NCBI GenBank assembly: GCA_030142905.1
Contig: JASJOG010000081.1
Span: 124,001 to 188,000, forward strand
Source: Heliopora coerulea
Lineage: Eukaryota > Cnidaria > Anthozoa > Scleralcyonacea > Helioporidae
Direction: 5' to 3'
DNA length: 64,000 nt
The notes under the pieces were generated by a model, which saw only the letters and a list, made by a program, of their open reading frames with translations, was not told where the DNA came from and searched no databases. This document shows positions 34,206 through 44,240 of the stretch, one piece after another. The translations under genes and the position numbers were made by a program. The first letter of the stretch is position 1. Each line of letters opens with the position of its first letter.

Positions 34206-35690
34206 TTTAAGCTCTCATAACTTTTTCAGTCTTTCACTTTGTTGGTTTTGGTGTCTATGAAGTTTATAACTTCAATATCTTCCTTCTGTCAGTTTACTGA
34301 GTTTTATTCAAATTTCCTTCTGATGTGGATAATTTTGTAGAGGTTGTTAATTTCAGAATTTAGGAAGGTGGTACTGTTGCTGATGGGCATATCTTAGGAA
34401 ATGTTCCTGTTGTCTTGTTGTTATTGAGCAGAATGTTGATAAAATTAAGCTATTGTTCATCATGATACGGAAAAAGGAAACAGCTTACTGCTTTGATAAG
34501 GTGAAAATTCCTCTTGTTTTATGTTTTGTTGATGGTATTTCTAATCCGTAAGCTCACAGATAAGTAAAGAAGTATTTTTACATTTATTTAAATTAGATAA
34601 CTCTCTCAACAACAGTATATCTAAACTGTTCTTGCTAGAGGTCCAGTAAAAGCCATTTCTTATTGATCCAATGTTACTACAAAAGGAACTAGAGGAACCG
34701 GGAAAAACCTGTGGTGTTCGGTAGAGTCAAACTGGACAACACTCCTTCCACATATAACCATGATAACTTTAATCAGACGAGTGCACGGAGGCGGAAACAA
34801 ACCCTTGTTACGGTGGGAGACACGTGCACCACCACTGTGCTATGAACACATCAGTTATATTGGTACACACTGCTACATTGTACATTGGTTGGGCTGCTAC
34901 CTGTCTAGTTTTCTACTCTGTCATCTGTTAATCTCAATATCTTAGAAGTTCAAGGTTGCTCTTAAACTCTCACCAACTATCACATAATTTCTTGTGAATT
35001 AGATCGTTTCTTGGGGGAACGATCAGTCTGTTCTTTTGGGAATGTTTGTGGTTCTGTTTTTTGTTGTTCTACTGAGAAGAATAAAATGAATGATTTAAGA
35101 TTACCCTTTTTCTTTACAGGAGTTAGGTTAAACATTTCCAGAGAATGTTCTCATTCTTTTGATACGCAAAAGTTTGCTTCATATTAATCAGCTGAATTAC
35201 ACATGGTATCAATGAAAGAAGTCACGACACATCCCTTGTCGTCAGAGTTAACAAAATGCTGATCAGTAAAAGACCGTGAAAGGAACAAGAAAGGGCTGAA
35301 AGAAAATGAGAAAGGACAGTACCTAACTAAGGCTAGGCCCAGTCAATGGGCCAGGCTGACAAGTCGGAAACATTGACTACATTATGTTTTCACTGTTTCC
35401 TAGGCGTGCTGATGAGCTCTGACATAGAGCGAAACGGTTTGACACATTGTAATCAGTTATCCTATTCTTATATCTCAGTTGTTTATTTCTTTTTTAATGT
35501 AATAACTATGGCATTTTCTAATTTAAAAAATCAAGAATAAAATTGCATTTCACACTACAATAAAATGAAGTACAAAGTTGACAATTTCCGTATAGGCTAT
35601 CTATTTCTTTATGAAAAGAAAGCACGTACTATTAAAAAAACTACTATTTGGGGGCTTTAGATTTCACTCACTGTAGCACTCAAAATGCAG
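34206..35690. other. 3' non-coding part of the hAT element
   Basis: No gene seen. It includes a SINE family 1 fragment at 34590-34860, and otherwise T-rich sequence. The small ORFs (34760-34945, 35346-35540) do not resemble proteins. Confidence 0.5.
34590..34860 (-). mobile_element. SINE family 1 inside the hAT element
   Basis: Shares CTAGAGGTCCAGTAA, ACCTGTGGTGTTCGGTAGAGTCAAACTGG, ACTTTAATCAGACGAGTGCACG and GTGGGAGACACGTGCACCACCACTGTGC (in pieces) with the copy at 58738-58995. The tRNA-like head is at the higher coordinates, so it runs on the minus strand. Confidence 0.6.
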
Positions 35691-35694
35691 GAAA

Positions 35695-35890
35695 TGACAT
35701 GTTTGAGGAAGTTGATCGTCCAGGTTAGTGTAGTCTTGAGAAAGACTGTTGGTTGAAGTGACTGACGTTTCGACAGCCTTAGCGGCTCTGAAGATGACCG
35801 CCGCTAAGGCTGTCGAAACGTCAGTCACTTCAACCAACCATCTTTCTCAAGACTACACTAACCTGGACGATCAACTTCCTCAAACATGTC
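35695..35890. repeat. Long near-perfect palindrome (90 bp arms, 13 bp loop)
   Basis: From TGACATGTTTGAGGAAGTTG on the left to CAACTTCCTCAAACATGTCA on the right, with the centre GCGGC-TCTGAAGATGACC-GCCGC. One arm carries GACGTTTCGACAGCC and the other its inverse. CGAAACGTC next to CTGAAGATG also marks the Penelope-linked hairpins at 53716 and 37460. The three-frame ORF over it is an artefact. Confidence 0.85.
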
Positions 35891-36045
35891 ACGATTCTCC
35901 CAGGTTCAAACCATTTACTTTATGCAGGAAATGGTATTTCAGAGACCCAAAACTCCAAAATTTTCTGGGGGTGCATGCCCATGGACCCCCCTAGAAAAGT
36001 TATGACTAAGTCAAAAAAATTTCTAGATCCGCCCCTGCTTGGAGA

Positions 36046-36610
36046 TATCTTAAAGTGCTTATGCACTGAAATTTACAAAAACTTAATTTTATCGTAGCAT
36101 TATAGTTCAATCTTTTCTAGTTCGTTTGGTATACTGCACATATAAATTGAGAAATGAGGAGATACTGAAGAAAATTTTGCTGAGTTTGCTGAGGTATGCC
36201 ATCTTGCCGAGGCTATCACGTTTCATCCATTGTCTTCTGATTTGCCATATTACCGTAAGCCGTGTTTGGTTGACTTTGAAACGCTTGAACTAGCACGCGG
36301 AGATCGTTTTCAGTGACAGTCTTACGGTCCTTGAACATGTTGTCCACGAGAATTTTGAAAAGCGTTACTGCCAAACAATGCATTCATGAGACAAAAATTG
36401 GAAATAGAGACAGCTTATGTAAGCTGGAAAAAATGCATTCACAATTCAAGTTGAAAATTTTCTATTTAATCTTATTAAGTTGTTTATATACACGAAACCT
36501 ATAGTAATGTGCACTGAGATTAATGTAATTCATAGGAGGAGGTTTCGCTGTCACAGCGTCGTGTTTAAAATGTCTACCGCTAACTTTACCTACTTAAATG
36601 ATATAAATAC
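36046..36610. repeat. Spacer segment, copy 2 (right part)
   Basis: Continues the segment after the hAT element; it matches 42463-42670, then 43965-44085, and after a 1.3 kb jump 45413-45630. The jump point is at about 36375 (TTACTG|CCAAAC). The untouched target CCGTAAGC of the copy 3 Penelope insertion is at 36253-36260. Confidence 0.8.
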
Positions 36611-37190
36611 TATACGGTTTAATTTTGTCTGAAGTATACGGCTGATCAAAATGTTTTAAAACCTGTGTTTATCTTAGCTCAGTGATGTTCTACACAAGGT
36701 ACATATATTTATTAGTGTTACATCCATAGTTTCTTAAACCCATAGAGTTGGTTTTTTTTAAATTAGTATGTCGCTGATTTGAAGCTTAAAATCGTTCCTA
36801 GTTAGTATATACTTCTATCACAATAGCTCCAATTCACTTTGAAATGTTCCTGATGTCGTCAATATACTCCATCCTTTCCACATTATCATGAATCATTAAT
36901 CAAGGGCTCTTAGAACAATGAAGTCTGTTTACTTTTGAAAAGTTGTTACTGTTTTGATCTTTAGTAATCTTATTTATATTTCGAAGTGAGTCAACTATTA
37001 TGTATTGGTTCTTGGGCATCCTGTCTGCTAGTTTGTTAGCAAGTAACTACTTTTAGGTTTTATTTCAATCAGTTTTAATTGTCATTTTATCTTTAGCGGC
37101 GAAGGTTATGAGTAGGTAGGGCGGTGTCGCCATGGCATTTCACCTGGGACGCCTATTTGCAATACTTTTTCTCGGCATTACTAGTCTAGT
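36611..37190. other. Spacer, no gene seen
   Basis: AT-rich sequence without repeats or reading frames that I can identify. Confidence 0.4.
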
Positions 37191-37195
37191 TGCTA

Positions 37196-37372
37196 CTCCT
37201 ATTTCAGAACACGTTTCTTTCTCTGACGAAGGGTTTTTGCTCGAAACGTTGGAATTCTTTGAAATCAGTCACGCCAGTTATCAACCTTTTTACCTGTAAT
37301 GTCATAACCGTGTTTCTATAGCCTGGTAAAACACGGAAACGGACCAATCATTGCGTGCGTAATAGGAAACTT
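37196..37372. mobile_element. Penelope-type terminal fragment
   Basis: AACACGTTTCTTTCTCTGACGAAGGG, CTCGAAACGTTGGAATTC and GTTATCAACCTTTTTACC match the right arm of the hairpin at 56294-56485. The next 70 bases (GTGTTTCTATAGCCTGGTAA, CAATCATTGCGTGCGTAATAGGAAACT) match the inverse of 56165-56235 and part of 5455-5525. Confidence 0.5.
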
Positions 37373-37622
37373 ATTTTATAATATAAAATAGTTACTGGGT
37401 TTCTTAAATGTATCGCCATAGTAAGAGGCAAGTCGAAAAGTTTTAAAACATGTTTACTGACGTTTTTCGGGGTGTGCAACATCTTCAGAGTATAGATTTA
37501 CAAAGGTGAGAAAAAAACTATATATATGGATCTATAATTACATACAGGAATAATTAGACGGCTAACCAATAGCAAACTAGGTGACCTGACTGGAAGTGGC
37601 AGGCATATGGAAGAGGAAAGTA

Positions 37623-37988
37623 TTAGAATAGAGAAAGAGGTGTAGAAGAGATATTTTCGTTGAGAGACGGTTTGTATTTAGAAATAAGTAAACGCTCACG
37701 AATGAGGAGTTCAAAGTTAGAGGAAGACCTGCAGGAAGAAATGATGGAAAAATCGTTCGGAGAAATGGCATGATTAGTTAGGCGAGTATGAGACTGGATA
37801 CTAGAAGTACGAAACACAGTGGTTGCTCGTTTCTTATCCGTCAAAGGCGAAACCCTCATGTGTTCTGAGATTCGCGTATGTAAGTGGCGCCGTGTTTGGC
37901 CCAAATACGATGCTCCAAAGCATTGACACGTGTATTTGTAGACTACACGCGATCTCATTAACATTTCTCGCTTCTCGCTTTGCGAAAC
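37623..37988 (-). pseudogene. Penelope-like element GIY-YIG endonuclease fragment
   Basis: The minus frame from about 37960 reads SRVVYKYTCQCFGASYLGQT then RRHLHTRISEHMRVSPLTDK, ending LLIRERLLISKYKPSLNENI and a stop. Cys pair, Y-LGQT, R-EH and the late Glu match the C-terminal GIY-YIG endonuclease of Penelope-like retroelements. The reverse transcriptase is missing, since the frame runs into the pogo fragment near 37985. It is a 5'-truncated insert. Confidence 0.8.
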
Positions 37989-38239
37989 CATTCCAGTAAC
38001 GCTCTGTCAATTTCAGCATTCTTTTCCCCTCTCCATCTTTTTGTGTCGCTGCTGGCATTAGCCTCGAAAGCTGCTATGATCTCGTCTCTCTTGTGTAGAA
38101 TACATTGAATTTGAGTTCTTCCACTGCTAAATTTTTCAGCCAGTTTTCTTGTGCTTATCTGAGGATTTGCATCGCTAAATGTAATCACCTCGTATCGCGT
38201 TTTCAAGTCAATTTCTTGCCGTTTACTTTTGCCTGACAT
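37958..38239 (-). pseudogene. pogo/Tigger transposase N-terminus (CENP-B-type HTH)
   Basis: Starts MSGKSKRQEIDLKTRYEVIT with FSDANPQISTRKLAEKFSSG and RTQIQCILHKRDEIIAAFEA, a CENP-B/pogo N-terminal helix-turn-helix that binds DNA (start, KRQEI-L--RYEVI, RKLAEKF). After about 80 residues the frame is lost at the junction with the Penelope fragment, so the DDE catalytic domain is absent. It is divergent from the HIRAN ORF across 246 bases. Confidence 0.75.
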
Positions 38240-38485
38240 GACAAATTAAACTTTCTCACTTGATTCGAGTGAATAAAAAGTGTACTCTCTAAGCGGTGAA
38301 ATATTGAAACCATACACCTTGCTCACGACTTTCTCACATTTTCTACCATAGTAACCGACAAATTTTTGACGATTCTTTGTCTTACACTTCCGGCATTTAC
38401 ACAGAGACAACTGATAAGCTGTTTGCTATACTGTATGATCAACTCATTGAACTGTTGACAAAAACGTGTTCTTGTTTCTCGTGCT
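38240..38485. promoter_or_regulatory. Probable bidirectional promoter between pogo and HIRAN ORFs
   Basis: The 246 bases between two head-to-head ORFs of one element; the arrangement implies shared promoter sequence. There is no clear core motif, so this rests on layout alone. Confidence 0.3.
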
Positions 38486-39004
38486 ATGTCGGATTTAAGT
38501 CCAATCGAAATCGAAGTTCCATCATGGGTTCAGGGGTATCATGCGTACAAGGATTACTGGCAGATCAAGAATGGGGAAGTCTTGAACTTGAGGAATGACC
38601 CAAATAATGAGCGCGACGAGAATGTTATTGAGGTAGTAAGAGACGGGAGAGTGGTTGGCCATGTACCAAAGGGCTTAGCTAACACAAAACAAGGGATAGG
38701 CATTGTGAAGCATTTTCTAACAAAAACGAGCAGTAAAGCTGAAGTTGAGGTAGTTGGAAAAGCTGTTAATCGAGGAGGTGGATATGGTATGGAAGTCCTC
38801 TGTATCTACAAATTTCAGGGGCAGAAAAAATATGTCGACTTACTACAGAAACTTTTAGACATTGAACATAATTTATCTGTAAGAAATGAAGCTAAAAAAG
38901 GCACGCGGAGCAGGAAGAAAAGTGTAAAAGTAGAAAAGCTAATAAACGTCGTTAAATTAAAAGCTCCATATTTTTTCTATTGCTTTAATGCTTTGCCCAT
39001 TTAA
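38486..39004 (+). CDS. HIRAN-domain protein carried by a pogo-type element
   Basis: 172 codons. Residues 14-75 (WVQGYHAYKDYW, LNLRNDPNNERDENVIEVV, RDGRVVGHVPKGLA) form a HIRAN fold signature: a GY/Y start, a DPNN-x-x-D-x-N-x-I-x-V box and a GHVP box. HIRAN domains of HLTF/Rad5 bind DNA 3' ends. A basic, Lys-rich tail (KKGTRSRKKSVKVEKL) follows. The frame is intact with an ATG, but the partner transposase is broken. Whether it is expressed is unknown. A role in binding transposon ends would be inference. The overlapping ORF at 38377-38598 is in another frame and is ignored. Confidence 0.7.
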   Translation: MSDLSPIEIEVPSWVQGYHAYKDYWQIKNGEVLNLRNDPNNERDENVIEVVRDGRVVGHVPKGLANTKQGIGIVKHFLTKTSSKAEVEVVGKAVNRGGGYGMEVLCIYKFQGQKKYVDLLQKLLDIEHNLSVRNEAKKGTRSRKKSVKVEKLINVVKLKAPYFFYCFNALPI

Positions 39005-40222
39005 CTATAGTGCATATTGTTAAGATTCAAAATTCAAATACCATATTGTATTAAAACTAAAAGGAATGCATGCCTTTGATGTTTTAACAACAACACAAGG
39101 ACAAACATAATAACATTCGTATGTACGCCCACCAATAGTATCTCAAATTATATTTCCATCTGTCGACACTTTCAGAGTGACCGCATCAATGGGGTTATCT
39201 CTTAATTTTGGAACATTACAATGTGGCCGGTGGCCGTATTAACGAGGTAACCGTATCAACGAGATATCTTTATTAGGAAATGTATTGACGTTTTGCCAAG
39301 ACCAGGCCTCATTAATTTTTTTTTGTGCCTGCGAGCAGGATTTTTAAGTTACAAATGTGCATGCAGTAATTTGCTTGTTGCAATAAACTGCCATGTTCGA
39401 ACCATGGGAACCAATCGGGGTTTGAAAATTAGAAAGCCCGACTTCATGACATTTATGGTTCCGAAATGCGGAATCAGATGCTTTTGTGATATTTCCCGCA
39501 TTCAGCTGACAAACTTATTGACGTAATATGACATGTGGATTTTGTTTGTGTTTTGGTCGGTTTGCAATAGACCCTTGACCCTTCCTGTCGTGAGGTGGGC
39601 ACCTGCCACGTGGACACCAAATGAATGGGAAAAGTAGTGGGATTTTGCTAGATCAATTGTGAGCCGAAATTTAAGGTACTTCGTGGTCTGTAATACATAT
39701 ACAGGCGCCTCGTGGTGAAAGCCGTGAGGGACTTTGTGTGGGTGACTGGCTATGCCCTATATATACTTCGAATGATTGTAGTCCCTGACCCAAGCAAATT
39801 ATTTTTGAAACATAAGGTATAAGTCACGTGTGTTAAAGTTAAATACAGATATTCAGCTAATGAACTTGACAACAGCGAAGTAGACAAATATATGACCAAT
39901 AAACAAAAACAAAACTCTGCTAAAAAGCCATTTTTGTTAAAATTGTAAGGATGCGAAGAGTAAAAATACTTAACTACTTAAGTCATCTGGGCAACATTTT
40001 GTACCTGCAAAAGTTTTCTAAATCACAAAATATGTCAACGAACGTAGAAATATCATACTTGTAGCTGTGAACAGCTTTAAAAATATCACAAAAAATATGC
40101 CTGCGCATAATCAAGATGTGCCTGCGAGCGGCGCTCGCACGCTCGCGCATATTAATGAGGCCTGGCCAGGACAAAAAAAAGTGACCGTAATATCGAGGTG
40201 GCCGTAAGGCAGGGTTCCACTG
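39005..40222. mobile_element. Right part of pogo/Tigger element with terminal repeat
   Basis: Non-coding. The inverse of 40180-40222 begins CAGTGGAACCCTGCCTTACG GCCACC, a typical Tigger terminus. Bases 39175-39275 have tandem GGCCGTATTAACGAGG-like words that echo it. Bases 39289-39335 and 40110-40185 share an inverted ACCAGGCCTCATTAAT block, so a smaller element may be nested here. No gene seen. Confidence 0.6.
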
Positions 40223-40432
40223 TATATAGTTTTTTCTCACCTTTGTAAATCTATACTCTGAAGATGTTGCACGCCACAACGAAACGTCAGTAAACATGAT
40301 TTAAAACTTTTCGACTTGCCTTCTTACTATGGCGATATATTTAAGAATTCTGAGCTGGGCTCTGATCGTTATATTTCGATTGCACTTTCCGCCCGGAAAA
40401 TCAACAACCAAGTTACTGGGTTTAGTTTCTTT

Positions 40433-42670
40433 AAATGGATAATATAATCGCGGTCTGTATGTACTGCCTGCTTCAGTCTTTGATTTCTGTGTATTATACT
40501 TTCATCAACCTTAGTAATACCAAGCATCACAAAAACTAGATCCGATGTACACGTGAAGTCATTTAATCAATATAAAATGGTTTTCCATGTTTATATACTG
40601 TTGTATAAACACGCGGGATATCGTAAGACTTGAGAAAAGTGGAACAAAACTACGAGCCACATGCAAGCGTTTCCTAGCTTTTTGAAAGTTTCACAACATC
40701 CCAAGTGTTTAGATCACAGTTTATAATCATAGAAAACTGTTTTATGATCTCTTGTAATATAAGTAGATTTAAATAACTGACAGGGAAATTTTGTGTTTAT
40801 TCTCTTATATAAACACAGCTGCGACCTAATCAGGGCTTCAGTAAGAAGCAATTTGTTTCATAGCACAATAAATAGTAGCCACGTATAAAGACCTGCGCTT
40901 TACTTTCTTAGTCTGACAAAGAATTAAGCCTGGCACTGGCAATTCGAAGATTAACGGCTTGATTCCCGTAAGAGATTTCCGAGTTTCAACATCAAGTTGA
41001 ATAATACCAACATCAAGCCATCACATTTGCCTCTATGGAAGATGTCGAAAGATTCGTTACAAAACCTTTTCCTACGCTTTTCCCACTACAAATACAGATA
41101 CACTGTGACAGTTCTTGATCCTGACATGCAAGCGTGACGAAAGAATCCGTTCTTAAACAAAAAACTGTTTATTCCTCTTGAGATGATCATGGCAAGGTCA
41201 TCACGGGACTACGACATCCTTTCGCTATCAAATCTGATAAACAAGCCTGAATGATTTACAAGCTCGAAAACTGAGGAAAAGAATTTAGCGAGCCAAAATG
41301 CAATCGAACTACTAAACCTTCGCAATTCTTAGTCACATGCTCTAACTATTAAGCTATACTGGCTCCAAAAGCAGTGAGGGCACATGATGAACTGTTTCTT
41401 AATAAATGCATGGGACACGTTAACCGCAAAGCGAGTCTCCATAAGTCAATAACTTTTCATAGTTCGTGCGTTTTCATGTCTACAGGTTAATGTAGAAGCT
41501 TCTTCGCTACAAATAAGCAAACGAATATGCTTCTGAACCTCTGAATATCAGAAATAACTATTTCTGAGCTCATGCATAAATAATGTGAAAGTCTTATTAA
41601 TTCCTTCAAGTCAATGCTATTACGAAAAAAGATAAAATGTTTAATTGTTTTACTCTGTAAGAATGCAACGAAATTAATTTTTTAGCTACGTATTTTGTGT
41701 TTGGCCAATAATATTTTCATTGAATTCGCTATTCGCTTGTTGCAAATTTTGGAGTTGTTAGAGAAGTTTGGTAACTGCGCCATCGCCTGGGAAGTACATT
41801 TTGAGCGAATCATTCTCAGAAGGATAAACTCATAATAGCTAAAACGTGTTTACTTCTGGAGGTTTTCACGTATAACTTCGCGCATATTTGCAAGTAGAAG
41901 TGCAACATAAGAGGATGTAAGCTTTTCCTACATAAATTTGAGATCAGTCAACGTAAAAAGGTAAGTGTTGTAGTTAATGTAGTACTTTGCATGCTGTTAC
42001 CAAGAAAAGTGAACTGAAGAATGCAATACCAATGAACGAAGTTGGTACAAAAACGTAAGATTGAAAAAGTTGAATAATAGCTAGTATAGTGAAATTGTAT
42101 TCTTTGTCGTATTCGGAGAAGGGTAAACGTAAAGAGAATAAACAAGAACTACAATCACGTTTTGAAATTACCATTCATGTAAACTTTTTGAGTCATCGAA
42201 TCAATATTATTTACCTGAGACCGTTGGACGTGTTTTGGTTGAAGAGATAGTTGTCAGTCTTCTCCAAAGCTATCTGTGTTTGAACTACTAGTAACGTTGT
42301 TGATAAAGAGTCAACGTATCTGGCTTTCGTTGTGTTCGAGGTTTGAGTATACCCAGAGGAAGTCTTCAGCAATCACGGAAGTAGTTTAATAATATGTCTT
42401 TACTTGTTCTGATCAAGTGGTGACATATTGAGATATATTTTAGAAGTGTGACAGCTTGGAGATATCTTAAAGTGCTTATGCACTGAAATTTACTAAAGCT
42501 TAATTTTATCGTAGCATTGTCGTTCAATCTTTTCTGCTTCGTTTGGTATATTGCACATATGAATTGAGAAATAAGAAGATACTGAAGAAAATTTTGCTGA
42601 GTTTGCTGAGGTATGCCATCTTGCGGAGACTATTACGTTTCATCCGTTGTCTTCTGATTCGTCATATTTC
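40433..42670. repeat. Spacer segment, copy 3 (left part)
   Basis: Collinear with copy 2 from 24793. It preserves the unoccupied targets of the integrase-type element (GTGACA, 42420-42425) and hAT element (CTTGGAGA, 42455-42462), 29 bases apart. Confidence 0.85.
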
Positions 42671-42678
42671 CGTAAGCG

Positions 42679-43964
42679 ATGTAATTGAAGAACCAGGCGG
42701 AAAACGTATTCGAATGATGAAAATCAAAGCCCAGCAAAAAATTCTTAAGACAGGCATATTTGTGTCAAAAGGTTTATTTAGATCTAACGTTTCGTTGCTT
42801 AAGACGCAACATCATCACAGAATGAGACAATACGATGAGACAATCACTAAAATATTATTACATAGCTAATTAGCATAAATTTGGCATTTGAGAGGAAATA
42901 GGAAGTGATGAGATGTCAGAGGTGGCGAAGAGGGTAAAGGCAATCAGAATAAGGAAAGAGGAATTGAGCTTGATTGAGAGTTGAAGGAAGGATTGAGTTT
43001 GTGAATGAGTAAGCTTTCTCTGACGAGGAGTTCATGAGTGATAGATGAAGAGGAGTGAGAGAGGATGGTGAAATCATCTGATGTAGAGGGATGGCCAGTG
43101 TCGTGGTGATGTGATAGAATGTTTGTTGTGGAATGGTTAGCACGCTCTTTGCCAGTAAGGGCTGAGATACCCAAGTGATCAGCAATCCGTGTGTGGAGAA
43201 ATGGGCTTGTTTGGCCTACATACAACGTACGACAGCATCGACACTTAAAAAGATACACAACACGAGATTTTAGACCGTTGGGCATCCTGTCCTTAAAAGA
43301 AAAGAAGTGTGCTAGGCGAAGCGACGGACGGAAAACAAAACGAATGGAAATACGAGGGAAGGCATGTGAACAAAGCTTACGAATTTGTGTTCGAATCTGG
43401 AGGCTGTGTTGTCAAGTGAAGGGAAGTAAGAAATACATAATCTTTTTAGGTGCGAGGGAAACTTTGGGTACGAGCGAAAATTTGTTGTCGAAAAAACGGC
43501 GAATACAATTGTCTAGAAAATTTCGGGGGTAGCCGTTGAGAGAAAATAGTTTCTTAAAATTATCAAGTTCCGAGGGAAAAGTAATGTAGGTCGAACAAAT
43601 GTTAAAATAGCGATTTAAAAGAGACATAACTAGACCTTTTTTGAAGGTAAACGGAATAAAGCTATCAAAATTTGTATATAGGCCGGTAAAGGTGGATTTG
43701 TGAAAGACGGAGGTGGTAAAAAAGCCATTGTCTCTTGTGATTTTAATATCAAGAAATGATAATGACTTGTTAACTTCATTTTCAACAGTAAAAACAATAT
43801 TAGGATGTTGACGGTTTAAAAAGTTGAGAAAAGCGTTTATGTGGTTATTCGAACGAAACAGTAAGAAGCAGTCGTCAAAACGTTAGATTTAAATAAACCT
43901 TTTGACACAAATATGCCTGTCTTAAGAATTCTTTGCTGGGCCTTGATTTTCGTCATTCGAATCA
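42679..43964 (-). mobile_element. Penelope-like element, 5'-truncated, with inverted flanking arms (1286 bp)
   Basis: Flanked by an 8-base duplication CCGTAAGC (42671-42678, 43965-43972), single in segment copy 2 (36253-36260). The arms 42710-42785 and 43888-43962 are inverted copies (ATTCGAATGA-GAAAATCAA, ATTCTTAAGACAGGCATATT). Between them, on the minus strand, lies the end of the reverse transcriptase and a GIY-YIG endonuclease. Such inverted terminal copies are a known feature of Penelope-like insertions. Confidence 0.85.
42944..43886 (-). pseudogene. Penelope-like RT C-terminus plus GIY-YIG endonuclease
   Basis: The minus frame from 43886 reads RFDDCFLLFRSNNHINAFLN, then NEVNKSLSFLDIKITRDNGF, a thumb-like region, and from 43285 MPNGLKSRVVYLFKCRCCRT-LYVGQTSPFLHTRIADHLGI to LLVRESLLIHKLNPSF. 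The FLDIKI block and the linked GIY-YIG domain identify a Penelope-like polyprotein. One TGA at 43412-43414 falls where TGG would fit (FT*QHS); otherwise the 314-codon frame is open. The catalytic part of the RT is missing by 5' truncation. Confidence 0.85.
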
Positions 43965-44240
43965 CCGTAAGCAGTGCTTGGTTGACTTTGAAACGCTTGA
44001 ACTAGCGTGTGGAGATCGTTTTCAGTGACAGTCTTACGGTCCTTCAACATGTTGTCCACGAGATTTTTGAAAAGCTTTACTGCGCTTAACAGCAATGATG
44101 GTAAGACGTTTTTCATCTGAGACACTGTTGTCGATGTTAAGCGGTCGCAGTCGTTCTGCTGATGGTGGTAAACGTCTCGATAATAAATTTTGGAGCCGAG
44201 TACTTTGATATTCATATGCAGTGGGCAAGAAGACATGCAT
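43922..44240 (-). pseudogene. Unrecognised protein-like open frame, partly shared with copy 2
   Basis: The minus frame ends AVKLFKNLVDNMLKDRKTVT-ENDLHTLVQAFQSQPSTAYG. Copy 2 (36220-36375) preserves the frame as LFKILVDNMFKDRKTVTEND-LRVLVQAFQSQPNTAYG, with substitutions but no stop. An alternative overlapping frame (MHVFLPTAYEYQSTRLQNLL) is also open upstream. I do not recognise the family. It could be an exon fragment of a host gene trapped in the duplicated segment. The Penelope insertion lies just downstream of this frame. Confidence 0.35.

Larger units (their letters stand above)
29960..36037 (+). mobile_element. hAT-superfamily transposon with OTU-like gene and transposase (6078 bp)
   Basis: Ends CAGGGGCGGAT (29960-29970) and ATCCGCCCCTG (36027-36037) are exact inverted repeats, flanked by the 8-base duplication CTTGGAGA (29952-29959 and 36038-36045). 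The paralogous site at 42455-42462 has a single CTTGGAGA. CAGGGGCGG-type ends and an 8 bp duplication are the signature of hAT elements. Cargo on the plus strand is an OTU-like ORF with one intron, then a DUF4371/hAT transposase. Both are broken by stops and frameshifts. A SINE fragment and a 90 bp-arm hairpin have been added to its 3' third. Confidence 0.92.
37402..40345. mobile_element. Nested element: inverted Penelope-type arms around a pogo/Tigger fragment
   Basis: The outer arms 37402-37527 and 40223-40345 are inverted copies (CTTAAATGTATCGCCATAGTAAG; TGCAACATCTTCAGAGTATAG; CAAAGGTGAGAAAAAAACTATATA). Between them, left to right: a Penelope GIY-YIG fragment (minus), a pogo-type DNA-binding domain (minus), a HIRAN ORF (plus), and a Tigger-like terminal repeat ending CACTG|TA at 40222. 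The TATATA at the inner edge of the right arm is the kind of TA target pogo elements use. The left Tigger end is lost where it abuts the Penelope fragment. Confidence 0.7.
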
